Shown here: positions 53,204 through 64,000 of the stretch, piece by piece | How positions within the stretch are numbered: position 1 is the first letter of the stretch | Layout of the letters: every line of letters starts with the position of its first letter | NCBI RefSeq assembly: GCF_023702125.1 | Contig: NZ_CP098415.1 | Coordinates: 930,001-994,000 of the forward strand | Source of the DNA: Halorubrum hochsteinianum | GTDB lineage: Archaea > Halobacteriota > Halobacteria > Halobacteriales > Haloferacaceae | Direction of reading: 5' to 3' | DNA length: 64,000 bases | Notes under the pieces: model-generated | The model's input: the letters and a program-made list of their open reading frames with translations, nothing else | Database searches by the model: none | Told to the model about the DNA's origin: nothing | Translations under genes and position numbers: made by a program

Positions 53204-53509
53204 ATGCTCGTCGTACACGCGGCATTCCCGATCGACCCGGATCGGATCGACGAAGCGCTCGACCACGCCGAGACCCTCGTCGCGGAGTCGAACCGCGAGG
53301 AGGGCGTGATCGACTACAGGGCGGCGAGAGACGTGGAGAACGGGGCGACGCTCCGCTTCTTCGAGCGGTACGAGGACGCGGAGGCGTTCGAGGCGCACTC
53401 GGGGACGGACCACTTCGAGGCGTTCGAGGCGGCCCTCCCCGACCTGCTCGCGGGAGAGCCGGAGGTGTGGCGGTTCGAGGTGGAGTCGGCCGCGCAGTTG
53501 GATCTCTGA
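53204..53509 (+). CDS. antibiotic biosynthesis monooxygenase (ABM)-like quinol/small-molecule protein
   Basis: 101 residues from ATG 53204. Ferredoxin-like ABM pattern: MLVVHAAFPIDPDRIDEALDHAETLVAESNREEGVIDYRAARDVENGATLRFFERYEDAEAFEAHSGTDHFEAF. These dimeric beta-barrel proteins include quinol monooxygenases (YgiN) and heme-degrading enzymes; no cofactor-specific residues stand out. A T-rich element (CCCTTTTCC) about 28 nt upstream may be its promoter. Confidence 0.8.
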   Translation: MLVVHAAFPIDPDRIDEALDHAETLVAESNREEGVIDYRAARDVENGATLRFFERYEDAEAFEAHSGTDHFEAFEAALPDLLAGEPEVWRFEVESAAQLDL

Positions 53510-53571
53510 GGCGGGGACGCTCCCGGACCCGGGGCGAGTCGCGGGCGGGCGGCGCGGGACCCGACCGCTCT

Positions 53572-56500
53572 TCACATGAAGTCCGCGATGCCGGACTGCT
53601 TGTTCGTGTCGTCCTCGAAGATCGACTCCAGCGACTGGTCTAACACCTTTAGCCGCTGTTTCGTGTAGGGGCGACAGCCGAACCGCTCCGCCACCTCAAT
53701 GGCGGTGTCGACGTACTTGCTCACCGACCCCTCGTGGACGGTGAGGTTCACCCGCCCGCCGCACTCGCGGCACTCGCCCGTCAGGGGCATCCGGCGGTAC
53801 TTCTCGCCGCAGTCGAGACAGCGCGTCTCCTGCCGCGAGAACGCCCGGAGGTTCCCGATGATGTCCGGCAGGAAGTGGTACTCGATCACCCGCTCGGCAA
53901 CGTCCGTCTCGTCGACCGCGCGGAGCTTCCGGGCCAGCTCCAGCTGCGCGTCCATCTTCTCCATCATGTCGCCGAGCGTCTTGTACGCCGACAGGTCCGG
54001 TCCCATCGCGATGTCCGTCGTGTCGTGGGTGTGGTCGAACCCGTGGTACTCGTCGTCGGTCCCTAGTGTGTCCTCGCCGATCTGGATCAGCTCCTCGACC
54101 TCCTCGGGGTCGGCCAGCTCCCGCGAGGCCTCGTACAGCTCCACCGGATACTCCCGGACGATGTCGACGTTGTGCGCCTCGTCGTCGATCTCGGAGGGGT
54201 CGATCCGCGAGGACATCACGAGCGGCGCGTCCATCCGCCCGCCGCGCTGGTCGGGGAGAAATTCTTTCGAGAAGTTGAGAAGTCCGTCCATGAGCAGCAT
54301 CACGCAGTCCTCGTCGCCGTCGCACTGCTGGACCCACAATCCGTTCGCAGCGAGCGTGTGCGTTCCAGAAACCGTGAGATTGTAGGTGTACTCGACGTCA
54401 CTCTCGACGATCTCCGTTTCGACAATCTCGTCGGTATCGACTCCTCCATCAGCGCTAGCCGCCGGAGCGTCAGTCGCTCGCTCAGGGTTCCTCGGGTTCG
54501 CCTCGGGAACGCGATCGCCGGCGGCCAACTCACGGGCGGGCGTCTGGTAGATTTCTCCATCGGCGACTCGAAGCATTGTGTGGTCCGGAGTGACCCGAAT
54601 CGTCCGCCCGGAACGCGTCCGAATCCGTACGAGGTGGTCCTGAGTCGGGTGTTTGGAAACCGCCGTCACCGACCGAGTCGTCGTGTTTCCGTGTTCATCG
54701 ATCGAAGGGACGCGAACGTCGCCGTCGAGTTCCTGAACGAGCGTCCCGAAGTCGTCGGTTCGGGGGTCTTCGAGTCGGGATTCGACGAACTTCTCGATTG
54801 AGATCTCCCGGCGCTCTCCGTCTTCCAGATACGCGATCTCCGTCTCCGGATGGAAGCAGTTCCGACGCTTCGCGGCGTGGAAGTACGGATGCGCGTATCC
54901 GACGGCGGCCGAGGTGAAACCGACCACTCTCCCGACGGTCGCCGCGCTGGTGTGGGGAGCCATCCCGAAGACGAGTTCGCCGACGAGGTCGTCGCGCTCG
55001 TTCACCTCGTAGAAGCGGTCGAGCCCGTAGAACTGTTCGAGGAGGTCGTCGACGAAGTCCGCGGTCTTCAGCATGTGCTCGGCTGCGCCATCCGAGAGGA
55101 CGATGTCCTGGACGCGCAGTTCGACGACCTGGTCGTCGTGACGCAGCGGCTCGCCGTCGATGTCGGTCTCGTAGCCGAGCTCGCGGAAGTGGTCCGCGGT
55201 GACGTCGAGTTCCTCTGGCTTGACCGCGGTCACCGGGAGGTCGGTCATGTCGTACCGGACCGTCCCGTCCTTGAACGAGGTGACGCCGTTCTTCGCGCGG
55301 AGGACCCCCTTCTCGATCGGCTCGGGCGTCTTGTTCCGCGAGGTCAGCCCCTGGACGCCTTTCAGGATCTCGAAGGCGGACTCGCGCTCGCCGACGGTCT
55401 CCAGCGCGGAGCGGTACGCGTCGTTGACGTCGACCTCCTGGTAGGTCGCGGCGGTCACCTCCCACTCGCAGTTCGGGCACTCGACGCGGCCGGCCTCGTC
55501 CGGCTCGCAGACGGTGCCGCAGTCGCCGCACTCGTAGTGCGGCTCCGTGTGCGTCTCGCAGTCGGGACACAGGGCGGCGTAGGTGTGCTCGCCGCAGTCG
55601 GGGCAGACCCGGTCGGAGACCTCCAGGTCGTGCCGCCCGCGGTGGCCGGTGTCGTCCATCACGTTCGCCGCCTCGGCCACGTCGCGCTGGGGACCGCCCG
55701 CCTCGTTGATCGGGAACAGGGTGTGGACCGCGGGCGAGAGGTCGCGGCTCTCCGACTTCTCCGGGCGGCCCATCCGGTTGCCGATCCGGGTCGGGGCTCG
55801 CTCGCGCACCTCGAAGGGGGCGACCTCGTTGACGGCGCGGATCGCGTTCTCGCCGTCGGCGTACTCGCGGGCAGCGTCCGAGAGGTCCGCCTCGTCCCAT
55901 TCCTTCCGCAGTCCGTCGTCGACCCCGAGCGAGCGCGCGAGCGGCCGCCACGTCGGGATCCGGAGCGCGTCCGGGGTCGCCGCGTGTTCGACCAGCAGCG
56001 ACTCTAACGCGTCCTGAACCGGGTCGGTACGTTCGACGGCGAGGACGCCCTCGACGACGTCGCCGGCGGCGACCGCCTCGGCCAGCGCCTCGAACGCGTC
56101 GACCGACACGTCGTGCCAGAGGTAAGTGTACTCGGGGTGGAGCGGGCAGTCGTACTCCGTCGCCCACGCGAGCGCCTCGTCGACGCCGGGGTGTTCGAGG
56201 TCGACGTGGGGGTCGTCGCGCAGCGCCGCGACGTCCGCGCCGGCCGCCTCGAACTCCTGGACCCACCACTCGGGCGCGTACGACGCGGGCGCGAGCGGGT
56301 GGTTGTTCTCGATGAACTCCCCGTAGTTGACGAGGTACTCGCCTAAGTCGAGCACCTTCTCGATCCCGTTGCGGACCTCCTTGGCCTCCTCGGGGTCGTC
56401 GATCCGGCGGACCTCGCCGTTCGCGAGCCGGACCGTCGGGCCCTCGATGGAGTCGACCGGGACGACGCCGTGGGCCTTCCCGGGGCGCTCGGTCTTGATC

Positions 56501-57675
56501 TGCGTCCCGGCCGCGAGGAAGTCGTCGACGATGTGCATCGTCGCGGGGTGGACGCCGCCGGTCGCGAACCCGTGGTTACGCGCGCGACCGTACCGGAGCC
56601 GGAACCCGCCCGCCTCGCTCGGATGGGTGAAGACGGGCCGGCCCGCGATGAGGTCGCGGAGGAACTTCTGTGAGGGGTCGGCCCGGACCGGGCCGGCCGG
56701 CTCTTCCGCGTTCGAGCCGTCTCCCTCGCCGTCACTTCCGGCGTCGTCCGCGCCGGCGTCGCCCTCGCTGCCTTCGTCCGCGTCGGCGTCTCCGTTCCCG
56801 TTCGCCGCCTCGTCGCCGTCGCCGGCCCCGTCCTTCCCGATGGTGCCGTCGATCAGGTCCTGGAGCCACGGCCAGTCGACCTCGTCGAGGTTCCGGGTGT
56901 ACCGCTGGATCTTCGGGGCCTTCAGCGCGATCCCCTCGGCGGCGACGAGACACATCCCGCCGCGCGCGGAGTTGGTGTCGATGCGTTCGAGGTCGCGGAA
57001 CCCGGAGACCTCCTCGTCGCTCGTCGCCTCCCCGTCGAGCATCACCGGGATGTGCTTGGCGATGAACTTCGACTCCTTGTCCTTCGGCGTGTACTGGAGC
57101 CCGGTCTCCTTGTCGTAGAGCGCGATCTCCTCGGCGTAGCGCTCGACCTCCACGTCGCGGGGCTTGTACTCGTCGACGCCGAGCAGCGACCGGGCGTAGT
57201 CGGCGACGAGCACGGAGAGCGCCTGCGCGGTCCCGCCCGCCGAGCGGATCGGGCCGGCGTAGTAGACGTTGACGAACTCGGTGCCGTCGTCGTTCTCCAA
57301 CAGCTCCACGCGGTCGATCCCCTCGATCGGGGCGGCGACGACCCCCTCGGTCAGGAGGGCGACCGCGGTCCGGACGGCCCCCTCGATCTTCCCCTCGCGG
57401 GAGTCGTAGTCGCCGACGTTGCCGTCGACGAAGTCGGTGACCAGCTCCAGGGCCGCCTCCTCGCGGGACATCTCGCCCTCGAGGTCGCGGACGCGCTCGG
57501 CGACCCCGTCGATCCCGAGGATGTTCTCGACGCGGTCGGCCATGTCGCGGGCGACCGGGATCTCGATCTCCGGCTCCGGGTCCCGGCCCTGCTCTTTGGC
57601 CGTCTCCGCCACGTCCCACGCCTCGTCGAGGCGCTCCTCGATCTGCGCGAAGTAGCGCTCGTCGTCCGGTCTCAT
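53572..57675 (-). CDS. polC: DNA polymerase D large subunit DP2 with mini-intein
   Basis: 1367 residues including a 178-residue intein (940-1117); the spliced polymerase would be 1189. The N-terminal half has an acidic low-complexity linker (about 281-325). A cysteine-rich zinc region spans about residues 688-740 (CPDCGEHTY, CPDCETH, CGDCGTVC, CPNCEW). The catalytic centre (double-psi barrel) RRN / CDGDEDC is split by the intein, with Asp1119 and Asp1121 in precursor numbering. A C-terminal zinc finger CLDCGEK...CRECGG follows. The terminus QSGIADFM (1360-1367) is a PIP box for PCNA. PolD is a replicative polymerase; its small subunit is not in this window. Confidence 0.97.
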   Translation of the reverse strand: MRPDDERYFAQIEERLDEAWDVAETAKEQGRDPEPEIEIPVARDMADRVENILGIDGVAERVRDLEGEMSREEAALELVTDFVDGNVGDYDSREGKIEGAVRTAVALLTEGVVAAPIEGIDRVELLENDDGTEFVNVYYAGPIRSAGGTAQALSVLVADYARSLLGVDEYKPRDVEVERYAEEIALYDKETGLQYTPKDKESKFIAKHIPVMLDGEATSDEEVSGFRDLERIDTNSARGGMCLVAAEGIALKAPKIQRYTRNLDEVDWPWLQDLIDGTIGKDGAGDGDEAANGNGDADADEGSEGDAGADDAGSDGEGDGSNAEEPAGPVRADPSQKFLRDLIAGRPVFTHPSEAGGFRLRYGRARNHGFATGGVHPATMHIVDDFLAAGTQIKTERPGKAHGVVPVDSIEGPTVRLANGEVRRIDDPEEAKEVRNGIEKVLDLGEYLVNYGEFIENNHPLAPASYAPEWWVQEFEAAGADVAALRDDPHVDLEHPGVDEALAWATEYDCPLHPEYTYLWHDVSVDAFEALAEAVAAGDVVEGVLAVERTDPVQDALESLLVEHAATPDALRIPTWRPLARSLGVDDGLRKEWDEADLSDAAREYADGENAIRAVNEVAPFEVRERAPTRIGNRMGRPEKSESRDLSPAVHTLFPINEAGGPQRDVAEAANVMDDTGHRGRHDLEVSDRVCPDCGEHTYAALCPDCETHTEPHYECGDCGTVCEPDEAGRVECPNCEWEVTAATYQEVDVNDAYRSALETVGERESAFEILKGVQGLTSRNKTPEPIEKGVLRAKNGVTSFKDGTVRYDMTDLPVTAVKPEELDVTADHFRELGYETDIDGEPLRHDDQVVELRVQDIVLSDGAAEHMLKTADFVDDLLEQFYGLDRFYEVNERDDLVGELVFGMAPHTSAATVGRVVGFTSAAVGYAHPYFHAAKRRNCFHPETEIAYLEDGERREISIEKFVESRLEDPRTDDFGTLVQELDGDVRVPSIDEHGNTTTRSVTAVSKHPTQDHLVRIRTRSGRTIRVTPDHTMLRVADGEIYQTPARELAAGDRVPEANPRNPERATDAPAASADGGVDTDEIVETEIVESDVEYTYNLTVSGTHTLAANGLWVQQCDGDEDCVMLLMDGLLNFSKEFLPDQRGGRMDAPLVMSSRIDPSEIDDEAHNVDIVREYPVELYEASRELADPEEVEELIQIGEDTLGTDDEYHGFDHTHDTTDIAMGPDLSAYKTLGDMMEKMDAQLELARKLRAVDETDVAERVIEYHFLPDIIGNLRAFSRQETRCLDCGEKYRRMPLTGECRECGGRVNLTVHEGSVSKYVDTAIEVAERFGCRPYTKQRLKVLDQSLESIFEDDTNKQSGIADFM
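54325..54858 (-). mobile_element. PolD mini-intein (178 residues, no endonuclease domain)
   Basis: Lies between extein RRN and CDGDEDC of DP2. Block A CFHPETEI with Cys1; block B RTIRVTPDHTML with Thr90 and His93; C-terminal block YTYNLTVSGTHTLAANGLWVQQ. The last residues are Gln177-Gln178 rather than His-Asn, followed by Cys+1. Only about 55 residues separate blocks B and F, so there is no room for a LAGLIDADG endonuclease. Its GC content and codons are lower and mixed compared with the flanking gene, a sign of horizontal origin. Confidence 0.93.
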
Positions 57676-57715
57676 CGGGCGTCGAGCGCGGGGGGCGCGG
57701 GGTGCGCGCTCCGGG

Positions 57716-58135
57716 TCACAGCCACAGGTCCAGGTCCGTGGCCTCGTCGTGCGAGCGCTCCAGCGGCTCGGCGAACGCGCGCAGGTGGCACTCGCCGGCC
57801 CAGACGGTCGCGGAGTCGAGGTGCCCCGCGAGCGCCTGCCCGCTCGGGCGCGAGAGCACGGCGTGGGTGTGCGCGAACACGTCGCCCTCCAGCAGCGAGA
57901 CGTTGCCGACGCAGGCCGCCACCTCCAGCGGCTCGTCGAAAGTGACCGACCGGTACTCGGTGTCGTCCTGGTCGTAGAACCAGACGTCCGCGTCCTGAAC
58001 CGCGCCGAGCGCCGTGAACCAGCCGGCCTCGACGTCCTCCTCGCGGGCCAGCGACTCGATCTCCTCGCGCCAGTCGGCCCCCGTCTCGAACCGCGCGACG
58101 TACTCCGCCGTGGGTTCGACCTCGCGATGGTACAT
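57716..58135 (-). CDS. PPC/DUF296 domain protein
   Basis: 139 residues from ATG 58135. PPC-domain pattern: YVARFETGADWREEIESLAREEDVEAGWFTALGAVQDADVWFYDQ, then VGNVSLLEGDVFAHTHAVLSRPSGQALAGHLDSATVWAGECHLRAF. The HTHAVL and GHL histidines form the conserved surface site of trimeric PPC proteins. Plant members bind AT-rich DNA through an added AT-hook, missing here, so DNA binding is not assured. Adjacent to and co-directional with the PolD large subunit gene. Confidence 0.85.
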   Translation of the reverse strand: MYHREVEPTAEYVARFETGADWREEIESLAREEDVEAGWFTALGAVQDADVWFYDQDDTEYRSVTFDEPLEVAACVGNVSLLEGDVFAHTHAVLSRPSGQALAGHLDSATVWAGECHLRAFAEPLERSHDEATDLDLWL

Positions 58136-58348
58136 AGAGCGCTCCAACGGGTGCCGGGGGCAAAAAGGCTTCAGTCGCCCCCGTTTCGGGCAGAGCCCTA
58201 ATTCGATATAGTGAAATATGGTTTATACTGTCGTCGGGCGGCTACACACGGGATCCGATCATAACAACAGAAAAACGGCAGCGGACGGACTAAGCGCCGG
58301 ATATTCGGCGATATCAGTGCGACTCAACGGCCGAAAGAAACGGAGAAG

Positions 58349-58366
58349 GGTCGACCGCGGTCGACC
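58349..58366. terminator. inverted repeat after the NifU-type gene
   Basis: GGTCGACC-GC-GGTCGACC, perfect 8-bp arms, 4 nt beyond the NifU-type stop. In the direction of that gene it is followed by a pyrimidine-rich stretch (CTTCTCCGTTTCTTTC), as in a terminator. The rest of 58136-58340 is AT-rich promoter-like sequence with no gene. Confidence 0.35.
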
Positions 58367-58369
58367 GGC

Positions 58370-58756
58370 TCAGAACGGGGCCTGCGGGCCTTCGTCGTCG
58401 CCGCCGTCGTCGGTCGTCTCCCCGGGGAAGGAGGGGGACATCCCGCCGCTGCTCGTTCCGCCGAGGTCGCCGTCGGCACCAGCGGCCGCGCCGGTGTCGG
58501 CGTGGACCGTCTCGATCTCGGGGATCTCCTTGACCATCCGGGACTTGATCGCCTGGATCGTCATCGGGGAGATGCCGCAGCCGGAACAGGCTCCGCCGAG
58601 CTGGACCGTGACCTCGCCCTTCTCGCGGTCGAGGTGGGCGATGGCGGCGCTGCCGCCGTGCATCTGGATCTGCGGGAAGTTGCGCCGCAGGAAGTTCGTG
58701 ATCCGCTCGCGGAGTTCGTTGTCCGCGTCAGCTCCGTCGGTCGTGTCCGTGCTCAT
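58370..58756 (-). CDS. NifU C-terminal-type Fe-S scaffold/carrier protein
   Basis: 128 residues from ATG 58756. Nfu domain (about 13-83): RITNFLRRNFPQIQMHGGSAAIAHLDREKGEVTVQLGGACSGCGISPMTIQAIKSRMVKEIPEI, with the CxxC (CSGC) that binds an Fe-S cluster. An acidic Gly/Ser tail follows. It probably carries clusters from the Suf scaffold to client proteins. Single gene. Confidence 0.93.
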   Translation of the reverse strand: MSTDTTDGADADNELRERITNFLRRNFPQIQMHGGSAAIAHLDREKGEVTVQLGGACSGCGISPMTIQAIKSRMVKEIPEIETVHADTGAAAGADGDLGGTSSGGMSPSFPGETTDDGGDDEGPQAPF

Positions 58757-58825
58757 GTCCGCGAGTTGGCGGGCGGCGGGCTTATGCCTTTGGTTCGGCC
58801 GGATCCGGACGGAGACCGCCGGCGC

Positions 58826-59155
58826 TCACTCGGGGCGGTCGACGCCGAGCGTCCGGTACAGTTCGGACTCGATCCGCTCGACGTACTCCTCCAGCGTCTC
58901 CTCGAACGTCTCGTCGTCCACCGCGACGGCTCCGCGGATCCGCTCGCGCGGGTTCTCGGGGAGTTCGACGCGGAACTCGCCGTCCTCGTAGAACGGTTCC
59001 GACTCGTTGAGCACGGTCTGGTCGATACCGTGGATCAGCTCCGAGTCGTACCGGTCGTTCATCTGGTTGAAGGCGTTCTTGTACGCCCGCTGGAGCTCGT
59101 TGAAGTAGTGCGCGTACTTGTCCTCGAACTTCTCCGGGTCGAACTCGTCGGCCAT
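58826..59155 (-). CDS. DUF5783-like conserved haloarchaeal protein
   Basis: 109 residues from ATG 59155. Highly charged helical protein starting MADEFDPEKFEDKYAHYFNELQRAYKNAFNQMND, then a beta-like segment EPFYEDGEFRVELPENPRERI and a helix ETFEETLEEYVERIESELYRTLGV. Matches the family I know as DUF5783. A T-rich element about 28 nt upstream fits a leaderless start. Function unknown. The 59156-59451 gap beyond it shows no gene or repeat. Confidence 0.8.
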   Translation of the reverse strand: MADEFDPEKFEDKYAHYFNELQRAYKNAFNQMNDRYDSELIHGIDQTVLNESEPFYEDGEFRVELPENPRERIRGAVAVDDETFEETLEEYVERIESELYRTLGVDRPE

Positions 59156-59451
59156 GTCGCGAGCGACGGTCCGGCGGGAAAAAAGCGGGTCGATCGCCGC
59201 CGAGACGCCGAAAGGGACGGGTGACGTGGGGCGTGCCGAAGGAGGAGTGATCGGCACCGGGGGGACAGTAGTAAACCGTATGTCGCGATATGGAATACTT
59301 GGATCGCCGTGCCGGGCGACGCGCCGGAGTCGGACTACGGGGCTCGGAGACGGGGGGACTCGGCGAGAGACCCGCGAGCGACGAACGACGGAGCGGTGTC
59401 TCCGACAGACGCGGAGAATAGAGAGAAAGAAGCCGAACCGGGGTGACCGCG

Positions 59452-61623
<2,172 letters not shown>

Positions 61624-61869
61624 CTACTTCGGCGAGGGAAACATCGTTATAATAGAGGAATTGTATCGAAATAATGAAGTTCTATTTGTGGATTCGCGAA
61701 ATCCTCGCCGAGAGGGCTCGGCGTCGCCCTCGGGCGGGTGCGCGCGTCTCGGAGACGCCGGTCGAGAGACGGACCGCTCCGATGACAGACGTTTCGAGCG
61801 GAGAACGGTCCCGTATCGGGGCGAGGAATCGCGATCGCAACGCCGCGGACGGCGGTCCGACGCCGCCTC

Positions 61870-63297
61870 TCAGCGATTCAGCGTGTGGATCGCCTGTCCG
61901 CGCGCGTTCTCGGCCGCCTCCATCACGGCCTCCGCGAGGGTCGGGTGAGTGTGGACGGTGGCGGCCACGTCTTCGAGGGTCGCTCCCATCTCGACCGCGA
62001 GCGCGACCTCGGCGATCAGCTCCGAGGCCTCCCCCCCGACGATCTGTCCGCCCAGCACGAAGCCGGTCTCGTCGTCGGCGACGATCCGGACGAACCCCTC
62101 CGTGTGGCCGGTCGTCATCGCCCGGCCGGAGGCGTTGAAGGGCATCTCGCCGACGACCGGGTCGAAGCCGGCGTCGTCCGCTTCCGCCTCGGTCATCCCC
62201 ACCGTGCCGATTTCGGGGTCGGTGAAGACGGCCGCCGGGACCGCCTGCCGGTCGAGCGCAGCGGGCTCGCCCGCGATCACCTCGGCGGCGACGATACCCT
62301 CGTTGGAGGCCGCGTGCGCGAGCATCGGGTCGCCGGCGACGTCGCCGACGGCGTGGATTCCCTCGACCGCGGTGCGAGTGCGATCGTCCGTCTCGACGAA
62401 GCCGCGGTCGTCCGTCTCGATCCCGGCGTTCCCGACGCCGAGCCCGTCGGTGACGGGCTGGCGACCCACCGCGACGAGGATTTTATCGACGCCGTACGAC
62501 GACTCCTCGCCCTCCTCCGTCTCCGTGTGGAGGAGGTAGCCCCCGTCGGGTGCCTCCGACCACTCGCTCGCCCCCTCGCCGAAGTGGAACTCGACGCCCA
62601 GCTCCTCGGCGCGCTTGCGGACGATCCGCTTCACGTCGTCCTCGTAGGGGTCGAGAATGTCGTCGAGCATCTCGATCACGGTCACGTCGGCACCGAGCTT
62701 GGCGTACGTCGTCGCCAGCTCCATGCCGATGTAGCCGCCGCCGACGACGCCGAGCCGGTCCGGGACGGTGTCGGCGTCGAGCGCGTCCGCGGAGCTCCAG
62801 ACGTGGTCTTCCGCGAACTCGAAACCGGGGATCTGGATCGGCCGCGAGCCGGTGGCGATCACCGCGTGCTCGAACGAGAGCGTCTCGGAGCCCTGTCCCT
62901 CTCCGCCGTGCGCGACCCGGACGGTGTCCTCGTCGACGAACGACGCCTCCCCCTCGATCAGGTTCACGCCGTTCGCCTTACAGAGCTTCTCGACGCCGCT
63001 CGTCAGGCGGTCGACGACGCCGTCCTTCCACTCGATCATCTTCCCCATGTCGACGGCGGGGTCCGCGTGGACGCCCATGAACTCCGCGTTGCCCGCCTCG
63101 TGGGCGAGGCCGCTGCCCGTGATGAGCGCCTTCGAGGGGATACAGCCGCGGTTGAGACACGCGCCCCCGTAGGCGTCCTTCTCGACCAGCGTCGTGTCCA
63201 GCCCCTCCTGTGCGGCTCGGATGGCGGCGACGTAGCCGCCCGGCCCCGCGCCGATGACCAGTACCTCCGTTCCCGTGGTGACGTCTCCGACGACCAT
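61870..63297 (-). CDS. lpdA: dihydrolipoyl dehydrogenase (E3)
   Basis: 475 residues. FAD site VLVIGAGPGGYVAAIRAAQ, redox disulfide GGACLNRGCIPSKAL (CxxxxC), NAD site RLGVVGGGYIGMELATTYAKLG, second FAD motif GIHAVGDVAGDPMLAHAASNEG and the C-terminal HTHPTLAEAV with the active-site His. It reoxidises dihydrolipoamide of 2-oxoacid dehydrogenase complexes. Overlaps the E2 stop by one base (TAATG), so it is the last gene of an E1-E2-E3-type operon. Confidence 0.97.
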   Translation of the reverse strand: MVVGDVTTGTEVLVIGAGPGGYVAAIRAAQEGLDTTLVEKDAYGGACLNRGCIPSKALITGSGLAHEAGNAEFMGVHADPAVDMGKMIEWKDGVVDRLTSGVEKLCKANGVNLIEGEASFVDEDTVRVAHGGEGQGSETLSFEHAVIATGSRPIQIPGFEFAEDHVWSSADALDADTVPDRLGVVGGGYIGMELATTYAKLGADVTVIEMLDDILDPYEDDVKRIVRKRAEELGVEFHFGEGASEWSEAPDGGYLLHTETEEGEESSYGVDKILVAVGRQPVTDGLGVGNAGIETDDRGFVETDDRTRTAVEGIHAVGDVAGDPMLAHAASNEGIVAAEVIAGEPAALDRQAVPAAVFTDPEIGTVGMTEAEADDAGFDPVVGEMPFNASGRAMTTGHTEGFVRIVADDETGFVLGGQIVGGEASELIAEVALAVEMGATLEDVAATVHTHPTLAEAVMEAAENARGQAIHTLNR

Positions 63298-64000
63298 TAT
63301 TCGTTGAGTAGCAGCAGCGGGTTTTCTAAGTGTTCCATGACGGTGTTGGCGAACTCGGCCGCGATCGCGCCGTCGACGACCCGGTGGTCGATCGACAGCG
63401 ACAGCGGGAGCGTCGGCGCGGGGACGGCCTCGCCGTCCCGGACGACGGGGCGCTCCTCGATGGCACCCAGGCCGAGGATCGCGGTCTCGGGGTAGTTGAT
63501 GATCGGGGTGGCGTACTCGCCGCCGATGGCTCCGAAGTTGGTGATGGTGAACGTGCCGCCCTTCATCTCGGCCGGCTTGAGCTTCCGCTCGCGGGCGCGG
63601 GCGGCGAGGTCGTTCACCTCCTCGGCGAGTTCGAAGAGCCCCTTCTCGTCGACGCTCTCGACGACCGGGACCATCAGTCCCGCGTCGGTCGCGACCGCGA
63701 TGCCGAGGTTGTACTCGCCTTTCAACACGATCTCCTCGTCGTCCTCGCGGAGCTCGCTGTTGAGGTACGGGTGGCGCTTCAGGCCGGCGACGATGGCCTT
63801 CATCACGAACGGCATGTACGTGAGCTTCACGTCTTCGGCCTCGGCCGTCGGCTTCAGCTCCTCGCGCGCCTCGACGAGGGAGTCGACCTCGGCGGTGTCG
63901 TGGTGGGTGACGTGCGGCGCGGTGAACTTCGACCGCTCCATCTGCTTCCCGATCGTCCGCCGGACGCCCCGGTAGGGGACGGTCTCGTCGCCCGACGCGG
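63297..64000 (-). CDS. 2-oxoacid dehydrogenase dihydrolipoyl acyltransferase (E2), C-terminal part
   Basis: 234 codons visible; the gene continues past the right edge. ETVPYRGVRRTIGKQM opens the catalytic domain, and SLSIDHRVVDGAIAAEF contains the DHRxxDG active-site motif with the catalytic His. PTFTITNFG-type GGTFTITNFGAIGGEYATPIIN is also canonical. The lipoyl domain and E3-binding domain must lie beyond 64000. Forms the core of a pyruvate or branched-chain dehydrogenase-like complex, whose physiological substrate in haloarchaea is often unclear. Confidence 0.95.
   Translation of the reverse strand, partial: ASGDETVPYRGVRRTIGKQMERSKFTAPHVTHHDTAEVDSLVEAREELKPTAEAEDVKLTYMPFVMKAIVAGLKRHPYLNSELREDDEEIVLKGEYNLGIAVATDAGLMVPVVESVDEKGLFELAEEVNDLAARARERKLKPAEMKGGTFTITNFGAIGGEYATPIINYPETAILGLGAIEERPVVRDGEAVPAPTLPLSLSIDHRVVDGAIAAEFANTVMEHLENPLLLLNE

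Noticed and set aside
58136-58369. A gene or small RNA in the AT-rich gap upstream of the PPC gene
   Set aside because: Only a palindrome and promoter-like AT-rich sequence were seen; no ORF with leaderless spacing or conserved hairpin series.

Overview
The window is chromosomal DNA of an extremely halophilic archaeon (class Halobacteria). The evidence is very high GC, strongly acidic predicted proteins, AT-rich TATA boxes about 25-30 nt upstream of start codons (leaderless transcripts), and archaeal information-processing genes: family B DNA polymerase, PolD large subunit, Mre11-Rad50, PAN, aRF1, EF-1alpha, EF-2 and S10. The gene set and intergenic repeat style resemble Halorubrum, but the genus is an inference.

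Layout. 1-9986: the start of a divergent tubulin-like gene, then a plus-strand block encoding a type IV pilus/type II secretion-like ATPase, its membrane platform protein and a series of small to very large membrane-anchored haloarchaeal proteins. 10077-12896: a DUF5791-like protein, an SDR epimerase, a DHH phosphoesterase and a 43-residue membrane peptide. 12963-19170: the proteasomal ATPase PAN, a winged-helix protein and mre11-rad50. 19249-23742: small proteins, one of them frameshifted, and polB. 23889-28629: sufCBD, a ferritin-like gene and a divergent DtxR-family regulator. 28658-31828: aRF1 and ArgS.

31911-44578 is the most unusual part. Two copies of a multi-hairpin intergenic element flank an epimerase, an Fe(III)-type ABC permease, a GMC oxidoreductase pair and a GT2 glycosyltransferase. 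Further on come a GT39-like membrane protein, a Tat-exported Fe(III)-binding lipoprotein, a reversibly-glycosylated-polypeptide-like glycosyltransferase and a flippase-like membrane protein. Five near-palindromes of the form TTTAGG-N4-CCTAAA, resembling iron-regulator (DtxR/IdeR) operators, lie between TATA and start codon of five genes. I read this as an iron-responsive regulon combining iron uptake, sugar oxidation and lipid-linked glycan chemistry. The DtxR-family protein at 28186-28629 has lost most classical metal ligands and gained a Cys cluster, so it may sense something else.

44675-64000: small conserved proteins, a rhomboid protease, rpsJ-tuf, an ACT-domain/homoserine dehydrogenase operon preceded by a threonine-rich leader ORF, fusA, a KDPG-type aldolase, the PolD large subunit interrupted by a 178-residue mini-intein, a PPC-domain protein, a NifU-type Fe-S protein, DUF5783, katG, and lpdA plus the 3' part of an E2 acyltransferase gene that runs off the right edge. 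No tRNA, rRNA, CRISPR array or transposase was seen. All DUF numbers are recalled from memory and were not checked by search.
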